Below, piece after piece: positions 1 to 6,787 of a DNA stretch of 11,090 bases. The position numbers and the translations under genes are program-made. Below the pieces are notes generated by a model. The model was not told where the DNA came from. It searched no databases and was given only the letters and a program-made list of their open reading frames with translations. Origin of the DNA: CAIXTV01 sp964543995 (GTDB taxonomy: Bacteria > Bacteroidota > Bacteroidia > Bacteroidales > CAIXTV01); the NCBI GenBank assembly GCA_964543995.1, contig CAZJBB010000102.1, positions 1 to 11,090 of the forward strand. Reading direction: 5' to 3'. The first letter of the stretch is position 1, and every line of letters begins with the position of its first letter.

Positions 1-44
1 ATAGCTTCAGGTGACTGGAGTTCAGACGTGTGCTCTTCCGATCT
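1..44. other. Illumina adapter and index sequence, not genomic
   Basis: Bases 11-44 match the 34-base TruSeq read-2/P7-side adapter, which begins GTGACTGGAG and ends CTCTTCCGATCT. Bases 3-10 (AGCTTCAG) sit where the 8-base i7 index belongs, and bases 1-2 (AT) fit the end of the P7 arm. The reverse complement of the index, CTGAAGCT, is one I recall as TruSeq HT index D707. Genomic sequence starts at base 45. Read on the minus strand, the adapter gives the peptide end IGRAHV, a familiar artefact in unclean assemblies. This stretch should be trimmed. Confidence 0.97.
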
Positions 45-345
45 CCCATAAGGAGTACATTAAAAGAATGCGTCCATTGAAATTAATCACATCTTCAATC
101 ACAGATTTCTTGGGCATGTCTTCATATTCTTTGCGATGCTTTTCGGCCATTTTTTCTTTATCAAATACCTGAAGCGTTATGGTCCCATCATCAATCTTCA
201 CACTTAAAATGGAGTTTTCTCCATTAAAATACAGTTTGGTTTTTGCATCCACTACCCTAAAAGGCTTGCTTATTTGAACATCCACCTGAGAAAATCCAAG
301 CAATGAAATGCAGGTGCATACGATGGCTAGAATGAGTTTTTTCAT
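45..345 (-). CDS. Secreted protein of unknown function, C-terminus lost at contig edge
   Basis: Only the first 100 residues are real. The reading frame appears to run on to base 22, but residues 101-107 (EIGRAHV) come wholly or partly from adapter. The N-terminus (MKKLILAIVCTCISLLGFSQ) is a typical Sec signal peptide with likely cleavage in GFS|Q near residues 19-20, so the product should be exported. The mature part alternates short beta-like segments (VVDAKTKLYF, ILSVKIDDGTITLQVF) with a charged stretch (KEKMAEKHRKEYEDMPKK) and ends in NFNGRILLMYSLW. The pattern reminds me of the start of longer secreted Bacteroidota proteins with a beta-rich body, so the full gene may be several hundred codons. 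That is inference, and I assign no function. It lies 79 bp beyond the coaE stop on the same strand and has its own candidate promoter at 369-398. Confidence 0.7.
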
Positions 346-368
346 AAATTTATTTTATTTAATTTGCA

Positions 369-398
369 CAAAACTAAAAAATCTTTTCAACTTCAAAA
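369..398 (-). promoter_or_regulatory. Candidate Bacteroidota promoter for the truncated secreted gene
   Basis: On the minus strand a -33-like TTTTG (394-398) is followed after 17 nt by TAGTTTTG (369-376), a full match to the TAnnTTTG -7 consensus. The start codon lies 23 nt further on. The match suggests this gene is transcribed separately from the coaE operon. The site is read by eye only. Confidence 0.45.
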
Positions 399-424
399 GC
401 ATTTCTAATAAACATTTTGATAAA

Positions 425-1021
425 TTAATTATCAAAGAGACTCCTCATTAACTTTGAGAATAGTTGAAAGACTTGAGGGATTACTAAGCAGGATTCATCG
501 TTTTTGATAACAAAATCAGCCAATTGGCTTTTCTTAACATCCGACCATTGGTTTCTCATCCTTTCCTTTGCTAAATCATCTGTAGTGTTATCGCGATTTA
601 CAACCCTTTTCAGGCAAACTGCCTCAGGGGCAGAAACATGCAAAGTATAATCGAAAAGATGAGCGATATTGCTTTCGAAAATAATGGCGGATTCCAACCC
701 AACCAAAGGAAATTGTTTTTTCGACTCACACCAGGATGCAAAAGCCTGTAAGGTAAGTGGATGTAATAACGCATTCAGCTTACTGAGTTTAATTGGATCC
801 TTAAATACAATTTGCGAAAGCACTTTCAACTGCAAATTAGCGTCGGAGTCAAAAACAGCATTCCCGAAAATTTCTCTTACCCTTAAAAGAACGTCGGATC
901 GTTCATACAGTTTCTTGGCTTCTGTATCTGCGTTAAACACAGGTACTTTCAATACAGTAAACATTTCGGAAATAACACTTTTCCCTGAACCTATATTCCC
1001 GGTGATGGCTATCGTTTTCAT
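425..1021 (-). CDS. coaE: Dephospho-CoA kinase
   Basis: CoaE phosphorylates the 3'-hydroxyl of the ribose in dephospho-CoA with ATP, the last step of coenzyme A synthesis, in the cytoplasm. The 198 residues match the usual family length of about 200. The P-loop GNIGSGKS is at residues 8-15, and the following VPVFNADTEAKKLYE segment holds the conserved aspartate (D32) used in catalysis. A lid-type region (RVVNRDNTTDDLAKERMRNQWS) follows in the C-terminal third. The ATG at 1021 shares one base with the stop codon of the upstream YbbR gene (TAATG), which implies translational coupling. It is the last gene of the nusB-DUF1573-yajC-YbbR-coaE operon. No convincing terminator hairpin is visible between 346 and 424. 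Confidence 0.96.
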   Translation of the reverse strand: MKTIAITGNIGSGKSVISEMFTVLKVPVFNADTEAKKLYERSDVLLRVREIFGNAVFDSDANLQLKVLSQIVFKDPIKLSKLNALLHPLTLQAFASWCESKKQFPLVGLESAIIFESNIAHLFDYTLHVSAPEAVCLKRVVNRDNTTDDLAKERMRNQWSDVKKSQLADFVIKNDESCLVIPQVFQLFSKLMRSLFDN

Positions 1022-1998
1022 TATTTCAAAATAAGATAATCTACCGAAGGCGGATCCAAATATAAGACCTTGACCTCAGAGGGGAACTTGGTCAGTTTCA
1101 GGGTTACCTTTTGCTTCCTAATATTATTAAGCGCTTCTTTATTAATTACAATTTTAAACAAATTAGGGATAATGTTCTTAAAGTCTTTAAAGGCTACCAA
1201 GCATTTTACCGAAACTTCATTTGGGAAAAATTTTATTTTCAACCCTGCTGAATCGCAAGTTACCGGAACCAAAAACTTGGTTTCAGTGTATTTTTCAATG
1301 GGAATTTGAACGTTCACCTGTTGCACCGGCATCGTTATATGGGGACTTGGCTTTATCAGGTTTATTTGTATGCTCTGATTGGAGTTTAGATTTTGAAGCA
1401 GCTTATTCTCCGTTTCCACAAATGAAATTTTACTGAGGAGTCCCTCTGTGGAAGTGAGTTCAACACTGTCCGGAGTAGTGGCAATTTTACCATACAAATA
1501 AAATGATGGATCGAAACTCAAAGAAACATTCGCTCGTATTGGAACTTTTTTTGAAAATGCTTTTTCCAAGGAGAAAAACAAGGAATCTCTGGTCATTTGA
1601 ATACTGCCAAAAGGAATTCCCAACTGGGTAGAAACCTGATTGATAATTTCAGAGGAAGTTAACACTGCGGTACCCCTTTGGATGCTTTCATCCAAATTGC
1701 TTTTCTTGAGCCGAACTTGCAACTTCTGAGGGGAAGTAAACAATTGCTTTAGGAGCAAATTTAACCCATTCGATCTAATTTGCAAATACAACCGATTGTC
1801 CGGAACGTTTACTAAAATCCTATCGCTATAGCCATAAATGAATTCGACCGGATAGCTGGTGTTTATGGTAATATCATGAGCATAGCGAATAAAAAACCAG
1901 CTAGAAAAGGAAATAAAAAAACATACTATTAATATATTCCCTTTAAAGTTGAGAAGTTTTCTGCGAAAAACCGTATTTTCAGCGGTGTTTTCAGCCAC
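1021..1998 (-). CDS. YbbR-like domain protein, membrane anchored
   Basis: This 325-residue protein has one N-terminal membrane segment at about residues 20-38 (ILIVCFFISFSSWFFI). The long beta-rich region after it is predicted to lie outside the cytoplasmic membrane. The repeating pattern (PVEFIYGYSDRILVNVPDNRLYLQIRSNG, VPIRANVSLSF, TPDSVELTSTEG, VPVTCDSAGL) fits tandem YbbR domains. In Firmicutes the YbbR protein CdaR regulates the diadenylate cyclase CdaA. No cyclase gene is present here, so that role should not be transferred. The start is a GTG at 1998, 5 nt after the yajC stop, and no ATG lies near the N-terminus. The gene overlaps coaE by one base. Family call is from domain pattern, length and gene order, which I recall as standard in Bacteroidota. 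Confidence 0.85.
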   Translation of the reverse strand: MAENTAENTVFRRKLLNFKGNILIVCFFISFSSWFFIRYAHDITINTSYPVEFIYGYSDRILVNVPDNRLYLQIRSNGLNLLLKQLFTSPQKLQVRLKKSNLDESIQRGTAVLTSSEIINQVSTQLGIPFGSIQMTRDSLFFSLEKAFSKKVPIRANVSLSFDPSFYLYGKIATTPDSVELTSTEGLLSKISFVETENKLLQNLNSNQSIQINLIKPSPHITMPVQQVNVQIPIEKYTETKFLVPVTCDSAGLKIKFFPNEVSVKCLVAFKDFKNIIPNLFKIVINKEALNNIRKQKVTLKLTKFPSEVKVLYLDPPSVDYLILK

Positions 1999-2003
1999 TT
2001 TTT

Positions 2004-2327
2004 TTATTTCGTTTCAGCCGACAATTGAGTGGAATTGTCCATAGCTACTGCTGATTTTTCAATTTTGAGTTTATTCAAGCCTTCTACTTCAATTAAGAAA
2101 GTAGTTTCTTGTACTTCAACAATTTTTCCGTGGATGCCACCAATGGTAACAATTTTGTCGCCTTTTTTCAGTGCTTCACGAAATGCTTTCATTTGCTTGG
2201 TCTTCTTCATTTGAGGACGGATCATGAAGAAATAAAAAACAACCACAATTAAGACTAACATACCGATAGTCATCATTGGGTTTTGACCTTGAGCTTGAGC
2301 TTGCAATAATAAATTGAACGATTTCAT
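2004..2327 (-). CDS. yajC: Sec translocon accessory subunit YajC
   Basis: YajC is a small inner-membrane protein that associates with SecDF and SecYEG during protein export. The 107 residues show the family layout: a short polar N-terminus rich in Q and A, one membrane helix at about residues 18-35 (MMTIGMLVLIVVVFYFFM), then the hallmark IRPQMKK followed by a cytoplasmic domain with KKGDKIVTIGGIHGKIVEV. The ATG at 2327 is the only sensible start. It sits 21 nt after the DUF1573 stop and 5 nt before the YbbR start, so it is certainly part of the operon. Confidence 0.96.
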   Translation of the reverse strand: MKSFNLLLQAQAQGQNPMMTIGMLVLIVVVFYFFMIRPQMKKTKQMKAFREALKKGDKIVTIGGIHGKIVEVQETTFLIEVEGLNKLKIEKSAVAMDNSTQLSAETK

Positions 2328-2348
2328 AATGATGTTTTGATTTTAAAA

Positions 2349-2801
2349 TTAAAGTTCAACAACTTCCGCTTTTATGGAGAGTTGTTTTGAATTTGGATTG
2401 GTATTTGCCAATACCGTTATGGTTTTATGTTGCATTCCCTTTTTCCCCTCCGAATTAAAACTTACGTCAATGGTACCTTCTTCACCTGAATGGATTGGTT
2501 TTTTGGGGTAATCAGCAATAGTACAACCACAGGAGGCTGAGGCTGAGGCGATAATTAAATCGGATTTACCGACATTTTTAAAAACAAAAGAGAATTTTAC
2601 TTTTTCTCCCTGATTCAGCTTACCGAAATCATGGGTTTCTTCTTTAAATTCAAATTTTGGAGCATCTGAATCTTGAACTTTACCATTGGCTGAGTTGCTG
2701 TTTTTTACAATATCCGTTGATATTCCTTTATCGGGATTGCCACAGGAAAAAAACAGTAAACAAATACAAGGGAATGCTAATATATAAAAAAATCTTCTCA
2801 T
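2349..2801 (-). CDS. DUF1573 lipoprotein
   Basis: This 150-residue protein begins with a lipoprotein signal peptide: a hydrophobic core at residues 3-18 and a lipobox-like FFSC with the lipidated cysteine at C20. A polar linker of about 25 residues follows, then a DUF1573 domain from about residue 49 (FEFKEETHDFGKLNQGEKVKFSFVFKNVGKSDLII), with the typical HDFG and the cysteine-containing SASCGCTIADYPKKPI motif. The fold is thought to be immunoglobulin-like (ASPM/SPD-2/Hydin type), and no enzymatic activity is known. Cys, Gly, Cys in the middle of the domain is a family feature, possibly a disulfide or metal site; that is inference. The gene lies 55 nt after the nusB stop and 21 nt before yajC. 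A perfect -7 box (2812-2819) stands just upstream. Confidence 0.9.
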   Translation of the reverse strand: MRRFFYILAFPCICLLFFSCGNPDKGISTDIVKNSNSANGKVQDSDAPKFEFKEETHDFGKLNQGEKVKFSFVFKNVGKSDLIIASASASCGCTIADYPKKPIHSGEEGTIDVSFNSEGKKGMQHKTITVLANTNPNSKQLSIKAEVVEL

Positions 2802-2811
2802 GTTTTTTTTG

Positions 2812-2819
2812 CAAAACTA
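2812..2819 (-). promoter_or_regulatory. Possible internal promoter -7 box before DUF1573 gene
   Basis: TAGTTTTG on the minus strand fits TAnnTTTG exactly. Only 10 nt separate it from the ATG at 2801, so a transcript from here would be almost leaderless. I see no -33 TTG at the right spacing. In such AT-rich DNA the match may be chance. Confidence 0.25.
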
Positions 2820-2856
2820 ATCATTTTATAGAAAGGAAGCCATTTTACCGAAAAAA

Positions 2857-3804
2857 TTACATCAATCCCCTACCCGACTTTTTAATAAGCTTGGCCTTTT
2901 TAAAATCCTCGGTGAGTTTATCTAATATTCCATTAATAAACACCTTGCTTTTTGGTGTACTAAAGAACTTTGAAATTTCAATGTATTCGTTCAGGGTAAC
3001 TTTAACCGGAATGGATGGAAAATGCAAGATTTCGCAAATAGCCATTTTAATGAGTAAAATATCCATATAAGCCAAGCGATCGAAATCCCAATTGGTGAGG
3101 TTGCTTTCAATCATGGCATCAAATTCCTTGCAATGAATCGCTGTCTTTCTAAATAAATCTATGGTAAACAAGCGGTCTTCATCTTTGGTGCCTTTAAACA
3201 TCTCGGGGAAAGGATGAAATTCATCGAAAGTCTCTTCAAAAATATTGATAATTTTTATCAGCAGCATATTGGCGGTATCATAATCGTCAACCCAATAAAT
3301 GCTTTTCTCTTCATAATGCTCTTCCAGTAACTCAGAATCGGTGAATATGGATTTCACGATTTTCACCACCAATTCTTTGTCTTCAAAATAGGAATCTTCA
3401 GGATTTTGTTGGTACTTTTGGAAGAATTTACTATCTACCAGGGCATTATATAATTTTCGTATCAACTCATAATCCTCAGCCCAATTTATCTTATATTCAA
3501 GCAAACGCTTGTTAAAACTTCTATTTAACCTCAATTGTTTCAAAAAGCGATTTCCGATAAACTTGAGGTTAGGATTCAGTTCTTCTTCCGTCGGAAAATA
3601 CTTTCCTTTAGCATCTTCCATCCTTTTTTCGGCAAAATCGACAATTTCGAACAAAAGGGAAAACTGCCAAATGGTAAGTTCGTCCAGTTTTTTAAAATTA
3701 AACAACAGCAGTTTTTCGCCCGCAGCCAAATTATCGTTTTCATCCATTAAAAAGGAATACAAGGACTGCAAAACCTTAACTCTTAAATATCTTCTATTGA
3801 GCAT
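2857..3804 (-). CDS. nusB: Transcription antitermination factor NusB
   Basis: NusB binds boxA RNA with NusE (S10) and takes part in the antitermination complex on ribosomal RNA operons. The classical NusB fold is in the C-terminal third, with the signature NWDFDRLAYMDILLIKMAICEILHFPSIPVKVTLNEYIEISKFFSTPKSKVFINGILDKL. The protein has 315 residues, about twice the E. coli length. A long N-terminal extension is normal in Bacteroidota, and the opening MLNRRYLRVKVLQSLYSF is typical. I chose the ATG at 3804. The frame is open to a TTG at 3813, but that adds only three residues and the conserved start is at the ATG. A -7 box at 3826-3833 lies 21 nt upstream, so nusB is the first gene of the operon. 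The tail KKSGRGLM is basic. Confidence 0.94.
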   Translation of the reverse strand: MLNRRYLRVKVLQSLYSFLMDENDNLAAGEKLLLFNFKKLDELTIWQFSLLFEIVDFAEKRMEDAKGKYFPTEEELNPNLKFIGNRFLKQLRLNRSFNKRLLEYKINWAEDYELIRKLYNALVDSKFFQKYQQNPEDSYFEDKELVVKIVKSIFTDSELLEEHYEEKSIYWVDDYDTANMLLIKIINIFEETFDEFHPFPEMFKGTKDEDRLFTIDLFRKTAIHCKEFDAMIESNLTNWDFDRLAYMDILLIKMAICEILHFPSIPVKVTLNEYIEISKFFSTPKSKVFINGILDKLTEDFKKAKLIKKSGRGLM

Positions 3805-3825
3805 TCGATACAATTAAATTCGCTG

Positions 3826-3833
3826 CAAAAGTA
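3826..3833 (-). promoter_or_regulatory. Candidate -7 box of the nusB operon promoter
   Basis: TACTTTTG on the minus strand is a full match to TAnnTTTG, 21 nt before the nusB ATG. A convincing -33 TTG is not seen at standard distance; the nearest element is TTC about 21 nt upstream. Position, start-of-operon context and divergent arrangement support it. Confidence 0.45.
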
Positions 3834-3841
3834 CGTTTTAT

Positions 3842-3981
3842 AGTTGATAATTTTGAACTTATCCCAAATTCCCTCACACTTATTATTAATTATTGTTTCT
3901 AAACCGCATTTTTGGAATTATCCAATATTGAATGCCTGTAGTTTATTTATTCAGCATTCCAATTCATTATTTTTATCAACT
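3842..3981. repeat. Nine-bp inverted repeat in the divergent control region
   Basis: AGTTGATAA at 3842-3850 is repeated in inverted form as TTATCAACT at 3973-3981. The left arm lies 8 nt upstream of the nusB -7 box. The right arm lies about 37 nt upstream of the -7 box of the plus-strand gene. The arms are too far apart for a simple hairpin, but could be paired binding sites of one regulator. A second, imperfect pair (GAATGC at 3930-3935, GCATTC at 3954-3959) lies between them. The rest of 3805-4058 is AT-rich non-coding DNA with no other gene. Confidence 0.3.
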
Positions 3982-4018
3982 TAAGTACAAATCTGCCTCA
4001 TTTGCGTAAAATTTTTTA

Positions 4019-4026
4019 TATTTTTG
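4019..4026 (+). promoter_or_regulatory. Candidate -7 box for the PUR/DUF3276 gene
   Basis: TATTTTTG is a full match to TAnnTTTG, 32 nt upstream of the ATG at 4059. The nearest upstream TTTG (4001-4004) is only 14 nt away, shorter than the usual 17-23, so the -33 element is uncertain. This promoter could also serve parA and the genes beyond it. Confidence 0.4.
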
Positions 4027-4058
4027 CACTCCTTTGAATTAATTAAACTCATTTAAAG

Positions 4059-4421
4059 ATGGAAGAATTCGAAAAAAGAGGCAGAGATGAAATATTCTCA
4101 AAATCTGTTAGAGCAGGAAAAAGAACTTATTTTTTTGATGTTAAAGTTACCCGAGGTGATGAAAAATATATAACCATTACCGAAAGTAAAAAAAGGTTCG
4201 ACAACGACCAAGGGAAGTTTTTTTATGAAAAACATAAAATTTTCCTCTACCAAGAAGATTTCGAAAAGTTTGTCGATGGATTAAACGACACGGTTCATTT
4301 TATCCACACAGGTGAAGTCCCTGATGGATACGAAGAAACTTCATACGAAGAAAAGAGTTTTTCTAATTTGGAATTTGACGATTTGGATAATCCATCGAAA
4401 AATCTTGAAGGTTCGATATAA
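4059..4421 (+). CDS. PUR-alpha-like DUF3276 family nucleic-acid-binding protein
   Basis: The 120-residue protein matches the Bacteroidota DUF3276 family, which carries a single PUR domain. PUR domains are also found in eukaryotic Pur-alpha and in the Borrelia protein BpuR, which bind single-stranded DNA and RNA. The domain is seen at about residues 8-78: GRDEIFSKSVRAGKRTYFFDVKV, then YITITESKKRF, and YEKHKIFLYQEDFEKFVDGL. The aromatic and basic residues suit nucleic-acid binding. The last 40 residues are strongly acidic (GYEETSYEEKSF, LEFDDLDN) and probably disordered. There is no signal peptide, so it is cytoplasmic. It lies 66 nt upstream of parA on the same strand and may be co-transcribed. 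Its targets are unknown; a role in nucleoid or RNA regulation is inference. Confidence 0.87.
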   Translation: MEEFEKRGRDEIFSKSVRAGKRTYFFDVKVTRGDEKYITITESKKRFDNDQGKFFYEKHKIFLYQEDFEKFVDGLNDTVHFIHTGEVPDGYEETSYEEKSFSNLEFDDLDNPSKNLEGSI

Positions 4422-4433
4422 TTAAAAGACATT

Positions 4434-4454
4434 TTTTTGATTTCATATCAAAAA
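4434..4454 (+). promoter_or_regulatory. AT-rich hairpin between DUF3276 gene and parA
   Basis: TTTTTGAT (4434-4441) and ATCAAAAA (4447-4454) form a perfect 8-bp stem with a 5-nt loop. The right arm can instead pair with the following ATTTTT (4457-4462), although that alternative has almost no loop. The hairpin ends 33 nt before the parA start. It could be a weak terminator, an operator for ParA/ParB autoregulation, or chance in AT-rich DNA. Confidence 0.3.
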
Positions 4455-4487
4455 TGATTTTTCTTCACTTTTAAAAAAATAAAAATA

Positions 4488-5291
4488 ATGGGTAAGGTTA
4501 TTGCAATAGCCAATCAAAAGGGAGGTGTTGGTAAAACTACCACCGCAATTAATTTGAGTGCAAGTTTAGCGGTGCTGGAATACAAAACGCTTCTTATCGA
4601 TGCCGATCCCCAATCAAATGCCACTTCAGGTGTGGGGTTCGACCCTAAAAACATCAAAACCAGCATTTACGAATGTGTAATTGACGATGTTGAACCTCAA
4701 AACATCACCCTTCAAACGGCAACGCCAAACTTATATCTAATCCCTTCTCATATTGATTTGGTGGGTGCCGAAATTGAAATGATCAACCTTCCGAATAGGG
4801 AGAAAATGATGCGAAAGGTGATTGGTAAAATTAAAAACGATTACGATTTTATCATCCTGGATTGTTCACCTTCATTGGGATTAATTACCGTAAATGCCTT
4901 AACGGCAGCCGATTCGGTGATTATACCCGTTCAATGCGAATATTTCGCTTTGGAAGGCTTGGGTAAGTTGTTGAATACCATTAAAATTGTACAATCTCAC
5001 TTAAATACGGAACTGGACATTGAAGGCATTTTACTCACCATGTACGACTCTCGATTGCGTTTGTCTAACCAAGTGGTTGAAGATGTGAGAACCCACTTCC
5101 AACAAATGGTGTTTGATACCATAATATATAGAAACATCAAATTAAGTGAAGCCCCCAGTTTCGGCGAAACCATCATTATGCACGATGTAAACAGTAAAGG
5201 GTCAATCAATTACTTAAACCTGGCCAGAGAAATATTACAAAAAAACAAGCTCACTAAAATTAGTGAATCGGAAAAATATATAACAGTATAA
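4488..5291 (+). CDS. parA: Chromosome-partitioning ATPase ParA (Soj)
   Basis: ParA is a Walker-type ATPase that binds DNA non-specifically as an ATP dimer and moves ParB-parS complexes to segregate the chromosome. The 267 residues show the deviant Walker A KGGVGKT at 11-17 with the signature lysine K11, the A' motif IDADPQSN at 37-44, and Walker B FIILDCSPSLG at 121-131. The absence of an N-terminal helix-turn-helix and the length of about 260 place it with small chromosomal Soj proteins rather than long plasmid ParA types. The start ATG follows an A-rich leader. The stop at 5289-5291 directly abuts the parB ATG at 5292, so the two are translated from one message. Confidence 0.96.
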   Translation: MGKVIAIANQKGGVGKTTTAINLSASLAVLEYKTLLIDADPQSNATSGVGFDPKNIKTSIYECVIDDVEPQNITLQTATPNLYLIPSHIDLVGAEIEMINLPNREKMMRKVIGKIKNDYDFIILDCSPSLGLITVNALTAADSVIIPVQCEYFALEGLGKLLNTIKIVQSHLNTELDIEGILLTMYDSRLRLSNQVVEDVRTHFQQMVFDTIIYRNIKLSEAPSFGETIIMHDVNSKGSINYLNLAREILQKNKLTKISESEKYITV

Positions 5292-6176
5292 ATGAATACG
5301 AAAAATAAAGGATTAGGGAGAGGATTGAGTGCCCTTCTGCAAAGTGGGGCTCAAATAGAGGCTAATGAAGTAAAATCGCTACATTTACCTGACGAAATTA
5401 TTGGCGAAATTTTATTGAAGCAAATTGAAGTTAATCCCTTTCAACCCCGAACCGACTTTGATGAGGCTACCTTAAAAGAACTTTCCGAATCCATTGCCAA
5501 ACAAGGTATCATTCAACCCATTACGGTTAGAAAAATAAAAAACGGAAAATACCAATTGATCTCCGGAGAAAGACGTTTTCGCGCTTCCCAAATGGCCGGA
5601 TTGGAAAAGATCCCTGCCTATGTACGTTTGGCCGACGACACCCAAATGCTTGAAATGGCTTTGGTGGAAAACATCCAAAGAGAAAATTTGAACCCTATAG
5701 AAATTGCCATTACTTTTCAACGCTTAATCGATGAATGTTCTCTTACTCAAGAGCAACTCAGCGATCGACTGGGGAAAAACCGCTCCACGGTTACCAATTT
5801 CATCCGTTTACTCAAACTCCCCGCCGAAATACAAATTGCAGTTCGCGACGGAAACATCAGTATGGGACATGCTCGGGCTTTAATTACCGTAGATTCGATC
5901 GACAAACAAATTAAACTCCTTGGTACCATTCTTGAAAAATCTCTTTCGGTTCGTCAAGTTGAAGAATTGGTTAAAAACGCTACCATAAGCAAAACACCCC
6001 CTAAAGTTAAGCATAGCATTTTACCTGAAAAAATAGAAAAAGCAAGATCCCTCATTTCAAGTAAAATCATCAATCCCATTGTAATAAAGCGAAGTAAAAA
6101 AGGGAAAGGTCAAATTGCAATTCCCTTCGCCTCTGATGCTGAACTGGAAAGAATTATTAATATTTTGGCTCAATAA
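5292..6176 (+). CDS. parB: Chromosome-partitioning protein ParB (Spo0J)
   Basis: ParB binds parS sites, spreads on DNA as a CTP-dependent clamp and stimulates ParA ATPase. The 294 residues show the family order: N-terminal ParA-interaction motif KGLGRGLSALL (6-16); ParB/Srx CTP-binding domain with NPFQPR (48-53), SGERRFRA (91-98) and ENIQRENLNPIE (126-137); a central helix-turn-helix around 151-175 (LTQEQLSDRLGKNRSTVTNFIRLLKLP) followed by ISMGHARAL; and a C-terminal dimerisation part ending ELERIINILAQ. All key motifs are intact. The ATG abuts the parA stop, and the parB stop overlaps the next start (TAATG). By eye I found no parS-like TGTTTCACGTGAAACA palindrome in the window. Confidence 0.96.
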   Translation: MNTKNKGLGRGLSALLQSGAQIEANEVKSLHLPDEIIGEILLKQIEVNPFQPRTDFDEATLKELSESIAKQGIIQPITVRKIKNGKYQLISGERRFRASQMAGLEKIPAYVRLADDTQMLEMALVENIQRENLNPIEIAITFQRLIDECSLTQEQLSDRLGKNRSTVTNFIRLLKLPAEIQIAVRDGNISMGHARALITVDSIDKQIKLLGTILEKSLSVRQVEELVKNATISKTPPKVKHSILPEKIEKARSLISSKIINPIVIKRSKKGKGQIAIPFASDAELERIINILAQ

Positions 6177-6787
6177 TGGGTTCAATAAAAAAAAATGTGA
6201 CCTGCCCCTCTTCTTTTCCATCACCAATATTTACTTGGATAGTGATTTTCTTTCTCGTTGTTTCATTCTCTTCTTCACAAAGCTATGCCCAACAAGATTC
6301 AACACTCATAAAAAAAGACAGCCTTCGCAACTTGCATTCCCCAACCAAAGCCACCATCATGTCAGCGGTATTGCCCGGATTGGGCCAATTTTATAATAAA
6401 AAATATTGGAAATTACCTATCGTATATGTGGGTCTGGGCGTGATAACCTATTTTGCCATTACAAATTACCAGCAATATAAAAGTTATCAGCAAGCTTATT
6501 CCTTCCGAACGGATAGTGATTCCACCACTATAGACACCAAATATGCTCAATATTCCACGGCTTCCATCTTATCGGCAGAAAATTATTACCGGAGAAATTA
6601 TGAGTTGTCGTGTATTTTAGACGTTTTGGTATATTTACTAAACATTATTGATGCTAGTGTGGATGCTAACTTATTCGATTTCAGCATTAAAGACGACATA
6701 TCTTTGCATGTGAGTCCAATCTCCGGATACTCCGGCCTGAACTCTAATCATTCCATTAACGGCATAAAACTAACCTTGAAATTTTAA
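6176..6787 (+). CDS. DUF5683 membrane protein in the par-dapB operon
   Basis: This 203-residue protein matches the Bacteroidota DUF5683 family, whose function is unknown. Residues 17-39 form a hydrophobic signal sequence or anchor ending in SYAQQ, so the N-terminus may be cleaved near residue 38. The family core SPTKATIMSAVLPGLGQFYNKKYWKLPIVYVGLGVITYF covers 55-93 and includes a second membrane segment at about 79-95. A central polar part (TDSDSTTIDTKYAQYSTASILSAENYYRRNYELS) is followed by a third hydrophobic stretch (CILDVLVYLLNIIDASVDANLFDF, 146-169). The PGLGQFYNK motif resembles that of small TM2-like membrane proteins. The ATG at 6176 shares its A with the parB stop, and the stop abuts dapB, so expression is tied to both. 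A link to segregation or the envelope is inference. Confidence 0.85.
   Translation: MGSIKKNVTCPSSFPSPIFTWIVIFFLVVSFSSSQSYAQQDSTLIKKDSLRNLHSPTKATIMSAVLPGLGQFYNKKYWKLPIVYVGLGVITYFAITNYQQYKSYQQAYSFRTDSDSTTIDTKYAQYSTASILSAENYYRRNYELSCILDVLVYLLNIIDASVDANLFDFSIKDDISLHVSPISGYSGLNSNHSINGIKLTLKF

Noticed and set aside
669..1034. Plus-strand open frame of 121 codons
   Set aside because: It lies antisense to coaE, which has an intact P-loop and family length.
2657..3070. Plus-strand open frame of 137 codons
   Set aside because: It spans the ends of two clear minus-strand genes, DUF1573 and nusB, and has low-complexity composition with no recognisable domain.
3805..3813. Upstream TTG start for nusB adding three residues
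   Set aside because: The conserved Bacteroidota NusB N-terminus MLNRR begins at the ATG at 3804.
3814..4058. Possible small RNA or riboswitch in the divergent region
   Set aside because: Only short AT-rich inverted repeats are seen, and none matches a riboswitch class I can recognise; the repeats lie upstream of the likely transcript starts.
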